Below are positions 32,028 to 40,984 of a DNA stretch of 45,383 nucleotides, one piece after another. The translations under genes and the position numbers were made by a program. A model generated the notes under the pieces. It saw only the letters and a list, made by a program, of their open reading frames with translations, was not told where the DNA came from and searched no databases. This stretch comes from an uncultured Bacteroidales bacterium (lineage in GTDB: Bacteria > Bacteroidota > Bacteroidia > Bacteroidales > Muribaculaceae), in the NCBI GenBank assembly GCA_900549375.1, contig URNY01000002.1, positions 1 through 45,383 of the forward strand, given 5' to 3'. Position 1 is the first letter of the stretch. The number at the start of each line of letters is the position of its first letter.

Positions 32028-34514
32028 ATGAGTTTCAGAATATCAAAAAAGACCGCATATTCCCTCCTGGCCGTTGTGGCACTCGCTCTCACGGCCTTTC
32101 TTTTTTTCTTTCCCGATGACATAGAAGGGAATGTGCTCCGCCAGCACGACATTCAGCAAGGCATTGCAAACGGCCAGGAGGTGAAAGCCTTCACTGAAGC
32201 CACGGGAGAAGATTCCCGCTGGACCGACGCCCTCTTCGGCGGCATGCCCAACTTCCAGATAGCCCCCTCATACCCCGCGGGGAAGGCCATCGGATGGATC
32301 TGGAGCGTCTATACCCTCGGCCTCCCCTCTCCGGCGAACCTCCTGTTCGCCATGATGCTGGGATTCTTCATAATGTGCCTCTGCCTCGGCTTCCGATGGT
32401 ATAACGCCCTCTTCGCCTCTATCGCATGGGGATTCTCCTCCTACTTCATAATCATCATCGGAGCCGGACATATCTGGAAATTTGTAACTCTCGCATACAT
32501 TCCGCCCACCATAGGCGGCGTGGCTCTCTGCTACCGCCACAAGTACATCGCCGGAACAGCCCTTGCCGCCCTCTTCGGAGCTTTGCAGCTTCAGAGCAAC
32601 CATCCGCAGATGTCATACTATTTCCTCTTCGTCATCCTCGCGATGGTGCTCGCCTGGTTATGGACGGCTATTAAAAAGCATGACGTGCGCCATTGGCTCA
32701 TAGCCACCGCCTGCACGCTCGGCGCCGGTATACTCGGCGTGGCAGCCAATTCCGCAAGCCTCTATAATTCCTACGAATATTCCAAAGAGACCGTGCGCGG
32801 ACGCGCCACCGACCTCACTCCCGCCGAAGGCGCCGCCACCGGAGGCATGGACCGCGCAGCCATCACCCAATGGAGCTATGGTATCGACGAGACTCTCTCT
32901 CTCCTTATCCCCAACGTGAAAGGGGGAGCCACTATCAAACCGGTGGCGGGCGAGACCGAGCTCCTCTCTCTGGCCGACACCGAGAAAGCCGATGAAATTC
33001 CCCTAACTCCCGAAGAGCGCCAGTTCCTCTCCCAGTTCCCGCAATATTTCGGCGACCAGCCCATGACCAACGGCCCCGTATATGTCGGAGCCTTTATCCT
33101 GCTTCTCGCCATTCTCGCCCTCTTCACGGTGGAGACTCCCATGAAATGGGCGCTCTTCGCGGTCTCCGTGCTCGCCATTCTCCTCTCCTGGGGCCATAAT
33201 TTTCATGCGTTCACCGACTTCTTTATCGATTATTTCCCGGCATACAATAAATTCCGCGCCGTCTCGAGCATTCTCGTGATTGTAGAATTCACGATTCCTC
33301 TGCTCGCCGCGCTGGCCGTCCGCAAGATCATCCTCACCGACAACTGGTGGGAAAGATTCTCATGGGTGTTCTATTCCGTTTTCAGTGTAGGAGCGCTCAT
33401 CTGCATCATCGGCTGGATCTCACCCTCCGTGTTCGGCGATCCTTTCAGCAGCATGGAGACTCAGCAGCTCACCGAGGCCGGCGCTTTCTCCAACCCCGCC
33501 TACTACAACATTATCGGCGCCATTCGCGAAACGCGCCTCTCCATCGTTTCCGCCGACTGCCTGCGTTCGCTGGCTTTCATAATCCTCGGAGCGCTCGTAG
33601 TGCTTCTCTACACCCGCAAGGCCGTTACAAAGCCCGCCGTCTTCGTCGGCATGCTCGCAGCCGTGGCGCTCATCGACCTCTTCTCGGTTGGCAAACGCTA
33701 TGTAGATTCCGAGAATTTCACGCGCCCGGCCCTCGAAGAAACAACTTTCAACAAGACGGCCGCCGACGAGGCCATCCTCCGCGACAAATCCAACTATCGC
33801 GTCTACGACATTCCCGGCCTCTATTCCGCCCGCTCCTCTTATTTCCATAAGACCATCGGAGGTTATCACGCCGCGAAACTCACCCGCTACAACGACCTGC
33901 TCGACCGCCAGATTTCAAAGGGGAATATGAATGTGCTCAACATGCTGAACACAAAATATTTCCTTAACGGCGACACTTACCAGCAGAACCCCGACGCCCT
34001 CGGCAACGCATGGTTTGCAGAGGATATCGTCTATGTGAACGATGCCGACAGCGAAATGGCGGCTCTCGACACGCTCGACACGTCGCGTCGGGCCGTGGCA
34101 GATGCGAAATTCCGCAATGTGCTGGGTGAATCCGCACCCAAATCTCCGGGCGATACCATCTACGAAACCCTTTACGCGCCAAACCGCCTCGTCTACAAGG
34201 CTCGCAATGCCAAGCCTGCGATTGCCGTCTTCAGCGAGATATACTTCCCGTGGGGCTGGAACGCCACAATCGATGGCAAACCCGCAGAAATCGGTCGCGT
34301 GAACTATGTGCTCCGCGCTCTCCGTCTGCCTGCCGGTCAGCATACAGTCGAGTTCCGCTTCGATCCCGAATCGCTCCGCGTAACCAACGGTATCTCCGTG
34401 GCGGCTGTGGTATGCATCTATCTGCTCTGCGCCGTGGCGCTGACCGCTATCATCGTGCCACTCTGCCGGAAGCGTGACCGGAAGGGAAAAGAAGAGAAAA
34501 AAGAGGCTAAATAG
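32028..34514 (+). CDS. YfhO-family large membrane protein
   Basis: This 828-residue protein has about a dozen membrane helices in the first 560 residues, then a soluble region of about 210 residues, then one final helix and a highly charged tail (CRKRDRKGKEEKKEAK). Family text includes FGGMPNFQI, FGALQLQSNHPQMSYYF, YNKFRAVSSILVIVEF and PWGWNATIDGKPAEIGRVNYVLRALRLPAGQHTVEFRFDPES. YfhO relatives have a GT-C-like architecture and are proposed to glycosylate envelope polymers; a Bacillus homologue decorates lipoteichoic acid. The acceptor here is unknown. Confidence 0.82.
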   Translation: MSFRISKKTAYSLLAVVALALTAFLFFFPDDIEGNVLRQHDIQQGIANGQEVKAFTEATGEDSRWTDALFGGMPNFQIAPSYPAGKAIGWIWSVYTLGLPSPANLLFAMMLGFFIMCLCLGFRWYNALFASIAWGFSSYFIIIIGAGHIWKFVTLAYIPPTIGGVALCYRHKYIAGTALAALFGALQLQSNHPQMSYYFLFVILAMVLAWLWTAIKKHDVRHWLIATACTLGAGILGVAANSASLYNSYEYSKETVRGRATDLTPAEGAATGGMDRAAITQWSYGIDETLSLLIPNVKGGATIKPVAGETELLSLADTEKADEIPLTPEERQFLSQFPQYFGDQPMTNGPVYVGAFILLLAILALFTVETPMKWALFAVSVLAILLSWGHNFHAFTDFFIDYFPAYNKFRAVSSILVIVEFTIPLLAALAVRKIILTDNWWERFSWVFYSVFSVGALICIIGWISPSVFGDPFSSMETQQLTEAGAFSNPAYYNIIGAIRETRLSIVSADCLRSLAFIILGALVVLLYTRKAVTKPAVFVGMLAAVALIDLFSVGKRYVDSENFTRPALEETTFNKTAADEAILRDKSNYRVYDIPGLYSARSSYFHKTIGGYHAAKLTRYNDLLDRQISKGNMNVLNMLNTKYFLNGDTYQQNPDALGNAWFAEDIVYVNDADSEMAALDTLDTSRRAVADAKFRNVLGESAPKSPGDTIYETLYAPNRLVYKARNAKPAIAVFSEIYFPWGWNATIDGKPAEIGRVNYVLRALRLPAGQHTVEFRFDPESLRVTNGISVAAVVCIYLLCAVALTAIIVPLCRKRDRKGKEEKKEAK

Positions 34515-35059
34515 TGGGCTCACTCATGGATGCGCTCACAAGATGGCGCAACTCGAGAGGCTTCGGAGTCCATTCCCCCTTCGGATATTACCTCGCCCGC
34601 ATGGTGGTAAATCCGCGTAAGGGATATGCCTATTATGGCTATTCCGACATTCGTCGAGCCGCAGGCCGGGGGCATGCCCCTCTGTGCCGCCGCGCGGAGA
34701 TGCTTTTGCGGTTGCTCGTGTTTCTGCGTCCCTCCTCCATCTTCATGCCCCGCAATGCGGAAGCACCGATGCGGGCGGCTGTCAAGGCCGCCGGAAGCCA
34801 TATATCAGTCCTGTTCCGCGACCGCGATGCTCTCGCCTGCGACATTCTTTGCGTCCGCTCCGGCCGTTTCTCCATCGCCACACTCACCGCGTTCATCTCC
34901 TCCCCCGGCAAGGCTCTCCTCCTCGAAGATATCGACGATGACACCTGCCAATCCCTTTTCGAGGCCATGCAGGATGGGATAATGATTCGCGGCAAAAAAA
35001 ACGCGATACTCATCTCTCGCCCGAAGATGCAGAAAGTGAAATATCTGATGCCTATATGA
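34514..35059 (+). CDS. Small uncharacterised protein related to Bacteroidales methyltransferase-like proteins
   Basis: This 181-residue protein opens with RWRNSRGFGVHSPFGYYLARMV, similar to the N-terminus (RGxGVxSPF) of a group of Bacteroidales proteins annotated as class I SAM methyltransferases. The Gly-rich SAM motif (E/DxGxGxG) is not visible. A Rossmann-like pattern survives weakly (ISVLFRDRDALACDILCV, KALLLEDIDDD). It may be a reduced, non-catalytic relative. The start is uncertain: GTG at 34514 overlaps the YfhO stop by one base, and ATG at 34526 is 12 bases later. Its stop overlaps the xerD start as ATGA, so it is part of that transcript. Confidence 0.65.
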   Translation: MGSLMDALTRWRNSRGFGVHSPFGYYLARMVVNPRKGYAYYGYSDIRRAAGRGHAPLCRRAEMLLRLLVFLRPSSIFMPRNAEAPMRAAVKAAGSHISVLFRDRDALACDILCVRSGRFSIATLTAFISSPGKALLLEDIDDDTCQSLFEAMQDGIMIRGKKNAILISRPKMQKVKYLMPI

Positions 35060-35979
35060 ACCCCGCGACGCGCCCGCTCAAAACTCCGGAAAAGCTCACA
35101 GCCGATTTCGAAGCCCATCTGGCTATGGAACGCGGTCTCTCCTCCAACACCGTCGAGGGTTACACCCGCGATGTGTCGCATCTGCTCGAATTCCTCGAGG
35201 CACAGGCCGTCGCGCTCGATGAAGTAGAAACCGCGCATCTCCATCAATTTCTCTGCACACTCCACGACCTCGGCATCGCACCCCGCTCCCAGGCCCGCAT
35301 AATATCGGGCATACGAGCTTTCTTCCGCTTTCTGCGCCTCGAAAACTATATCTCCTCCGACCCCTGTGAGCTTCTTGAGGCGCCACGTTTCGGAAGGATG
35401 CTTCCCGATGTACTTTCTGTCGAGGACATCGACGCCATGATTCTTGCCCTCGACCCTCAGAAGGATGAGACTCCGCGCAACCATGCCATAATCGAAACCC
35501 TCTACGGGAGCGGGCTGCGAGTTTCGGAGCTTGTCGAGCTCCGCTTGTCGAGAATCAACTTAGACGAAGGCTATCTTATCGTCATAGGTAAAGGCGACAA
35601 GGAGCGGATAGTGCCTCTTTCTCCCCGCTCCATAGATCTGATATGCGATTATCTCCCTCTGCGGGAAAAGCTCAACATCAAGCCCGACAGCGTCGATATC
35701 CTTTTCCTCAACCGGCGCGGAGGCATGATGACACGCGTAATGGTTTTCTATATTATCCGCGACCTCGCCCGCGCCGCGGGAATTCAGAAAAAAGTCTCAC
35801 CTCACACTCTGCGTCATTCTTTCGCCACCCACCTTCTCGAAGGGGGTGCCAATCTTCGCGCAATTCAGGAAATGCTCGGCCACGAATCCATCGCCACCAC
35901 CGAAATCTATATCCATCTCGACCGCTCGCGTCTGCGCTCCGAACTCATTGAGCATCATCCCCACTACGCCGGGAAATAA
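35056..35979 (+). CDS. xerD: Site-specific tyrosine recombinase XerD
   Basis: This 307-residue recombinase resolves chromosome dimers at dif together with XerC. It has a SAM-like N-terminal DNA-binding domain (about 15-100) and a complete catalytic set: Arg155 (GSGLRVSEL), Lys182 (GKGDKER), His250 and Arg253 (SPHTLRHSFATHLLEGGANLRAIQ), His276 (LGHESI) and Tyr285 (TEIYIHLD). The text is typical of housekeeping XerD and not of an element integrase. No integrated element, attachment site or second recombinase is adjacent. Confidence 0.9.
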   Translation: MNPATRPLKTPEKLTADFEAHLAMERGLSSNTVEGYTRDVSHLLEFLEAQAVALDEVETAHLHQFLCTLHDLGIAPRSQARIISGIRAFFRFLRLENYISSDPCELLEAPRFGRMLPDVLSVEDIDAMILALDPQKDETPRNHAIIETLYGSGLRVSELVELRLSRINLDEGYLIVIGKGDKERIVPLSPRSIDLICDYLPLREKLNIKPDSVDILFLNRRGGMMTRVMVFYIIRDLARAAGIQKKVSPHTLRHSFATHLLEGGANLRAIQEMLGHESIATTEIYIHLDRSRLRSELIEHHPHYAGK

Positions 35980-36026
35980 AGGTTGCCGATAAAATCTGAT
36001 TCCCCCAATTCCGCAAATAAAAAAAA

Positions 36027-36053
36027 GAGCCGCAGAAAAAGTCTCTGCGGCTC
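36027..36053 (-). terminator. Intrinsic terminator of the galactose operon
   Basis: A perfect 10-bp stem (GAGCCGCAGA with TCTGCGGCTC) has a 7-base loop. On the minus strand it is followed by a run of T (36026 down to 36019), about 20 bases past the galM stop. The same hairpin may also stop plus-strand transcripts from xerD, but less well. Confidence 0.85.
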
Positions 36054-36074
36054 CCTCTATTATTGGATCTCCCT

Positions 36075-37121
36075 TTATTCGTGAGTAAACGCGAACCGGA
36101 TGGTGCGGCTGTACTCCTCACCCTTCTTCAGCAACTGCGAAGGGAATTCCGGTTTATTGGGAGCGTCGGGGAAACCCTGCATCTCCAGAGCCACGCCTTC
36201 GTAATCCTCATAACAGCGGCCCGAGCGGTTCTTGGGGCTGCCGGCAAGCCAGTTGCCGGTGTAGACCTGCACGCCGGGCTGGTCGGTGCTCATTTTCAGC
36301 ACGCGGCCGCTCGCCGACGAGCGCAGCGAAGCCGCATCCTCAAGCATCTCGCCCGGTTTCCAGCCGTCGAGAACCCAGCAATGATCGTAACCTTTCCCTA
36401 TGTGCAATGCCTCGAAATCAGCCTTGATGTCGCGGCCGATCTCTTTCCATCCGCGGAAGTCCATCGGGGTGCCCTCCACTGAGGCATATTCCCCGGTAGG
36501 AATCTGCGTCTCGTCGGTGGGCAGCCATTTTTCTGCTGCAAGACGCATCTCATGATTGAAAATCGAACCGGCGTCGGCGCCGTCGAGGTTCCAATATGCA
36601 TGGTTGGTGAGGTTCACCACCGTGTCCTGATCGCTCTCAGCCTTGAAGTCGAGCGTCAGCTCGTCGTTCTCGCTCCAGCGATAGGTGGCAGTCACCGTCA
36701 GATTGCCCGGATAATGCTCCTCGCCATCCTTCGCGCGATAGGTGAAACGAACCCCGTCGGGCAACTCCTCAGCATCCCAGATCTGGTTCTGAAATCCTTC
36801 GGGACCGCCGTGAAGCGCATTGGGGCCGTTGTTGATCGATAGCTGATAGGTCTTGCCGTCGACCGTCAGATTTCCTTTAGCTATTCGGTTGGCATAACGT
36901 CCGGGACATTTCCCCAGACAGGGACCGTCGGCGATATAGTCGGCCGGATCGGCATACGACAAGGCCACGTTCTCTATCTTTCCATTGCGGTCGGGAACCC
37001 ATACGCCGATGATACCGGCTCCTAATGAGGAGAGCTCTACGGCATGCCCTCGGGAATTCTCGATGCGGAACTTCGTAATCTCACCTTTCGGCGAGGAATA
37101 TCTGCTGCTTATAATCTTCAT
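36075..37121 (-). CDS. galM: Aldose 1-epimerase (mutarotase)
   Basis: GalM interconverts the alpha and beta anomers of galactose so that galactokinase gets its alpha-anomer substrate. The 348 residues include LSSLGAGIIGVWVPDRNGK, NGPNALHGGPEGFQNQIW (catalytic His region), NLTNHAYWNLDG, QPGVQVYTGNW and LEMQGFPDAPNKPEFPSQLL (catalytic Glu region). There is no signal peptide, so it is cytoplasmic. It lies 18 bases after galK and is the last gene before the terminator. Confidence 0.95.
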   Translation of the reverse strand: MKIISSRYSSPKGEITKFRIENSRGHAVELSSLGAGIIGVWVPDRNGKIENVALSYADPADYIADGPCLGKCPGRYANRIAKGNLTVDGKTYQLSINNGPNALHGGPEGFQNQIWDAEELPDGVRFTYRAKDGEEHYPGNLTVTATYRWSENDELTLDFKAESDQDTVVNLTNHAYWNLDGADAGSIFNHEMRLAAEKWLPTDETQIPTGEYASVEGTPMDFRGWKEIGRDIKADFEALHIGKGYDHCWVLDGWKPGEMLEDAASLRSSASGRVLKMSTDQPGVQVYTGNWLAGSPKNRSGRCYEDYEGVALEMQGFPDAPNKPEFPSQLLKKGEEYSRTIRFAFTHE

Positions 37122-37139
37122 AATCGGCGATTTGCAGCA

Positions 37140-38285
37140 TTAATCCTCCAGACGACGGGCACCGTCGGAAATCACCACATCATAGATTTTGGGCTCGTGG
37201 CCGTATTTCTCTTTGAATTTGCGCTTTGCAACATCTATGAAGTCGTCATGCAGATTATCCTTCACCAGATTGATGGTGCAGCCGCCGAAGCCGCCGCCCA
37301 TGATGCGGGAACCGGTCACGCCCAGAGTCTTTGCGACATCGTTAAGATAATCGAGCTCTTCGCAGCTTACCTCATAGTCTTTCGAAAGTCCTTCATGTGT
37401 CTCATACATCTTGCGGCCGACAGTGTCATAATCGCCGGCGTTCAGAGCCTCGCAGACATCGAGCACGCGCTGCTTCTCCTCAATCACGAATTTGGCGCGG
37501 AAATAATCCTCGGCCGTGATGTCACCCTTGATGCCGTTGAGAGCCTCCATAGTGGCGTCACGCAAGGTCTCGATGCCAAGGCGTTTGGCAACACGCTCGC
37601 AGCTTTCGCGACGTTTGTTGTAGGGAGAATCCTTCAGCTCATGTTTCACGCGGGAATCCACGAGCACGAGCTTGTAGCCCTCGGGATTGAAGGGGAAATA
37701 TTCATATTCCATCGAACGGCAGTCGAGACGCATCAGATTCCCTTTGCGGCCGAATACGGATGCGAACTGGTCCATGATGCCGCAGTTCACTCCGCAATAA
37801 TTGTGCTCGGTGCTCTGGCCTATCTTGGCGAGTTCGAATTTGTCGATGCTGTTGTTGTTGAACATGTCGTTGAGGGCGAATGCGAAACACGACTCAAGAG
37901 CGGCCGACGACGACAGGCCTGCGCCTAAGGGCACATTGCCGGCGAACACTGCGTCGAAGCCTTTCACTTCGCCGCCGCGTTTGATGATCTCGCGGCATAT
38001 ACCGAAGATATAGCGTGCCCAGCTCTGCTTAGGAGCATCCTCCTCTTTCAGCCCGAACTCTGCGTATTCGTCTATATCTATCGAGAACACCCTTACTTTC
38101 TCAAGTCCGTTGGGCTTGATCTCGGCCATTATTACCTTGTCGATGGCGCCGGGGAAAACGAATCCGCCGTTATAATCGGTATGCTCGCCTATGAGATTGA
38201 TACGTCCGGCAGATGCATAGAGTATACCTGCCTCTCCAAACCTTTCCTTGAAGGTTTTCTGGATTTTTGTCTTCATGGATTCCAT
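37140..38285 (-). CDS. galK: Galactokinase
   Basis: GalK phosphorylates alpha-D-galactose to galactose-1-phosphate in the Leloir pathway. The 381-residue GHMP kinase shows GRINLIGEHTDYNGGFVFP (sugar-binding signature), PLGAGLSSSAALES (ATP-binding loop), MDQFASVFG and GGGFGGCTINLV. Two in-frame ATGs (38285 and 38276) are possible starts and differ by three residues. galT and galE are not in this window, nor is a galactose transporter. Confidence 0.97.
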   Translation of the reverse strand: MESMKTKIQKTFKERFGEAGILYASAGRINLIGEHTDYNGGFVFPGAIDKVIMAEIKPNGLEKVRVFSIDIDEYAEFGLKEEDAPKQSWARYIFGICREIIKRGGEVKGFDAVFAGNVPLGAGLSSSAALESCFAFALNDMFNNNSIDKFELAKIGQSTEHNYCGVNCGIMDQFASVFGRKGNLMRLDCRSMEYEYFPFNPEGYKLVLVDSRVKHELKDSPYNKRRESCERVAKRLGIETLRDATMEALNGIKGDITAEDYFRAKFVIEEKQRVLDVCEALNAGDYDTVGRKMYETHEGLSKDYEVSCEELDYLNDVAKTLGVTGSRIMGGGFGGCTINLVKDNLHDDFIDVAKRKFKEKYGHEPKIYDVVISDGARRLED

Positions 38286-38333
38286 GTAGATGCTGATTTT
38301 AAGTTGTTAAGTGTTAAGTTATTTACCTGTAAA

Positions 38334-40817
38334 TTATTTCACCGGAATTGTGATTTTCGCTCCTTTCAGACCTTTGGCCTTGGCCTCGAGCGTAATCGTC
38401 CCTTTCGTGGCGTCGGCCTGCACGATGGCAGTGGCCGCACCGCTGAAAAGATCGGTGGCGGGAAGATGGAAGAGACGCAGGCTCGTCGGGTCGCCGTTGG
38501 CGGCGGCGCGGAATTTGCCGGCACCTTTCACTGCGAATTTAACCTCGCGGCTGTCGGTCGGCACAATATTGCCGTTCTTGTCGGCGGCCTGAACTGTGAT
38601 ATACACCAGATCATCGCCGTCGGCATTCAGTGCTTCGCGGTTGGCGCTGAGCACAAGATGGTCGGCTTTACCGGCCGTGCGCACTATCTTCTCCTCCGCA
38701 GGTTTCCCTTCGGCGTCATAAGCCACTACCTTCACCTCTCCCGGCTCATATACGGCATCGTCCCATATCAGGCGATAACGGTCCATGGCCTTGCGGTCCT
38801 GCACGCGGTCGTCGTTCCATGCTTTGTTGCGCTCATAGAAGGGAAGCGAATGGCGTTTGCTGTAATCCAGAGGCTCGGCAGCCGCTTTGCTCTTTTTGCC
38901 GTAGGATTTGCCGTTGATGAAGAGCTCGGCTGTCGGATAAGAGGTATAGGCCACAACCGGCGTCACCTTCCCTTCGCGGCCTGACCAGTTCCAGTGGGGA
39001 AGCACATGGAGCGTCGGGCTCTCGCTGTTCCATTGCGAGCGATATAGATAGTACCTGTCTTTGGGAAGCGAAGCGAGGTCGATGATACCGAACACACTCG
39101 AATGGCTCGGCCATGCGTCTGTGTCGTAGGGGGATGGCTCGCCGAGGTAATCGAAGCCTGTCCATACGAACTGGCCTATCATCCAGGGATAATCGTCATC
39201 CATCGAGAAATCGATGTCGGGAATGTTCGACCATGAGCAGAACTCCGTGTCATATCCCGACGATTGGTTCCCTTCATGTTTCTTGTCGGCGGCAAGTTCC
39301 ATCGGGAACGTATAGACACCCCGCGATGAAACCGTCGATGCTGTCTCGGTGCCTAAGATGAGCCGCTGGGGAAGTATCTCGTAGGCCTGAGTGTAATATT
39401 GCGGCTTGTAGTTGAAGCCGGGGATATCGAGCGTGGCGGCGAAGCCGTTGTCGATCACTGCCCCGTATTGGTCCATGCCGCAGGTCACGGGACGCGTCGG
39501 ATCCAGACGGTGGCAGATATCCTGGAGCATCACGAGCTCGCTCACTCCGTCGGGTCCCCACTGACTCGGAACCTCGTTGCCGACCGACCACATCACCACC
39601 GAAGCGTTGTTGCGGTAATGACGCAGCATGTTCTCCATATCCTTCTCGGCCCATTTGCCGAATATCGAACCGTAGCCGTTCTCGCTCTTCGGGCGAAAAC
39701 CCCAGTCGTCGAAAGGTTCCACCATCAGCATCATGCCCATCTGGTCGCAAAGTTCCACGAGCTCGGGTGCGGGCATGTTGTGCGAGGTGCGGATGGCGTT
39801 GGCTCCCATCTCTTTCAGCATCTCTATCTGATGAGCCAGTGCCGCTCTGTTCACGGCCGCTCCGAGCGGGCCGAGGTCATGATGCATGCAGACTCCTTTG
39901 AATTTGGTATATTCGCCATTGAGGAAGAAGCCTTTTTCAGGTATATAGTCGAGCGAACGGATACCGAACCGCGTGGTGTAGCGATCTGTCTCGCGACCGT
40001 CGATGCTCAGCGTGGTCCGGGCTTCATAGAGCCAGGGGGTATCGGTCGACCAGCGGCGGGGATTCTCCACTAAGAAATCCTGCACGAAGGGCTGACCCTG
40101 GGCGTGATACATCGAGTTGTTCGTAGCAACCGTCTTGCCGTCGGGATCCACGATATCGGTCTTAACCATTATCTTCTCACCCTTCTTCGCGCCGGCTATC
40201 TCGGTGCTCAGCCGCACTGATGCCTCGCCGGCCGAAACATACGGCGTCGTCACATAGGTCCCCCATGTCGGAACATGCACCGGCGATGTCTTCACAAGCC
40301 GGACATTCCTGTAGAGGCCTGCCCCGGGATACCAGCGGCTCGATTTCTCTTTGTTCTCGAGCGACACCTCCACGGTATTCTCCCCCGGAACGAGTACCCC
40401 TGCCGGCACGTTTATATAAAACGAATTGTAGCCATAAGCCCAATTCCCTATCTTCTTGCCGTTCACCGTCACCTGCGGATTCGACATGGCGCCGTCGAAT
40501 TCAAACGTAAAAACGCTCCCCGCGGTGTCGGGCACTTCTATAGTGGTCCGATAATATCCTTTCCCGACATAGGGGAGTCCGCCGGTACGGCCCGTTTTCC
40601 ATGTGGCCTCCGTCTCGCCGTTCTGTTCCACCGTCACTTTCTGGAGGTCGTTCGAACGGTCAAACGGCCCGTAGATAGCCCAGTCATGGGGTATCGTCAC
40701 CGTTTCCCATTTCCCGCCATCGCGGGAGAAATCCCACTGCTTCAGTTCCGTTGCAGTGCGCTGGGCCGAAAGCGCGGCGGCCGCAGCAAACATCGATACT
40801 ACTATTATATTCCTCAT
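38334..40817 (-). CDS. Secreted GH2 beta-galactosidase with C-terminal DUF4982-like and Ig-like domains
   Basis: Starting at the ATG at 40817, this 827-residue protein has a signal peptide (MRNIIVVSMFAAAAALSAQ) and is probably periplasmic. A GH2 sugar-binding jelly roll (about 25-180) and an Ig-like domain come first. The TIM barrel has the acid/base Glu415 (WSVGNEVPSQWG) and the probable nucleophile Glu491 (ILGTETAST). A DUF4982-type segment (HWNWSGREGKVTPVVAYTSY) and a final Ig-like domain follow. The in-frame extension up to 40916 would cross the promoter, so the later ATG is preferred. With galK and galM it forms a beta-galactoside utilisation operon. Confidence 0.9.
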   Translation of the reverse strand: MRNIIVVSMFAAAAALSAQRTATELKQWDFSRDGGKWETVTIPHDWAIYGPFDRSNDLQKVTVEQNGETEATWKTGRTGGLPYVGKGYYRTTIEVPDTAGSVFTFEFDGAMSNPQVTVNGKKIGNWAYGYNSFYINVPAGVLVPGENTVEVSLENKEKSSRWYPGAGLYRNVRLVKTSPVHVPTWGTYVTTPYVSAGEASVRLSTEIAGAKKGEKIMVKTDIVDPDGKTVATNNSMYHAQGQPFVQDFLVENPRRWSTDTPWLYEARTTLSIDGRETDRYTTRFGIRSLDYIPEKGFFLNGEYTKFKGVCMHHDLGPLGAAVNRAALAHQIEMLKEMGANAIRTSHNMPAPELVELCDQMGMMLMVEPFDDWGFRPKSENGYGSIFGKWAEKDMENMLRHYRNNASVVMWSVGNEVPSQWGPDGVSELVMLQDICHRLDPTRPVTCGMDQYGAVIDNGFAATLDIPGFNYKPQYYTQAYEILPQRLILGTETASTVSSRGVYTFPMELAADKKHEGNQSSGYDTEFCSWSNIPDIDFSMDDDYPWMIGQFVWTGFDYLGEPSPYDTDAWPSHSSVFGIIDLASLPKDRYYLYRSQWNSESPTLHVLPHWNWSGREGKVTPVVAYTSYPTAELFINGKSYGKKSKAAAEPLDYSKRHSLPFYERNKAWNDDRVQDRKAMDRYRLIWDDAVYEPGEVKVVAYDAEGKPAEEKIVRTAGKADHLVLSANREALNADGDDLVYITVQAADKNGNIVPTDSREVKFAVKGAGKFRAAANGDPTSLRLFHLPATDLFSGAATAIVQADATKGTITLEAKAKGLKGAKITIPVK

Positions 40818-40875
40818 ATACGGGTTAAAAAATTCTTTTCTATCTAAGACTCTGTTGCTAAAATTTACATCTCTA

Positions 40876-40907
40876 CAAATATAGCATTTATTGAAACAAA
40901 AAGCAAA
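40876..40907 (-). promoter_or_regulatory. Promoter of the beta-galactosidase/galK/galM operon
   Basis: On the minus strand TTTG (40907-40904) and TATATTTG (40883-40876) are 20 bases apart. The implied leader is about 50 bases. The -33 box lies inside the inverted repeat at 40903-40937. Confidence 0.65.
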
Positions 40908-40937
40908 CCCTTGCACTTTTCAGTTGCAATGATTTGC
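40903..40937. promoter_or_regulatory. Imperfect inverted repeat overlapping the gal promoter (candidate operator)
   Basis: The arms GCAAACCCTTGCA and TGCAATGATTTGC are complementary at 11 of 13 positions around a 9-base spacer. Half-site spacing and place, over the -33 box, fit a dimeric regulator. No regulator gene is adjacent, so the binding protein is unknown. Confidence 0.45.
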
Positions 40938-40984
40938 TTTTTTTAATACATCGGCTCGAATTTCCTTTCCTGCCGTAGTCCCAT

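Noticed and set aside
35056..35979. Tyrosine recombinase as a mark of a mobile element
   Set aside because: Sequence and context fit housekeeping XerD; no attachment repeats, transfer genes or other element genes are near.
38298..38325. TTAAGT repeats between the beta-galactosidase and galK genes
   Set aside because: Simple short repeats in a 48-base spacer; no operator symmetry.
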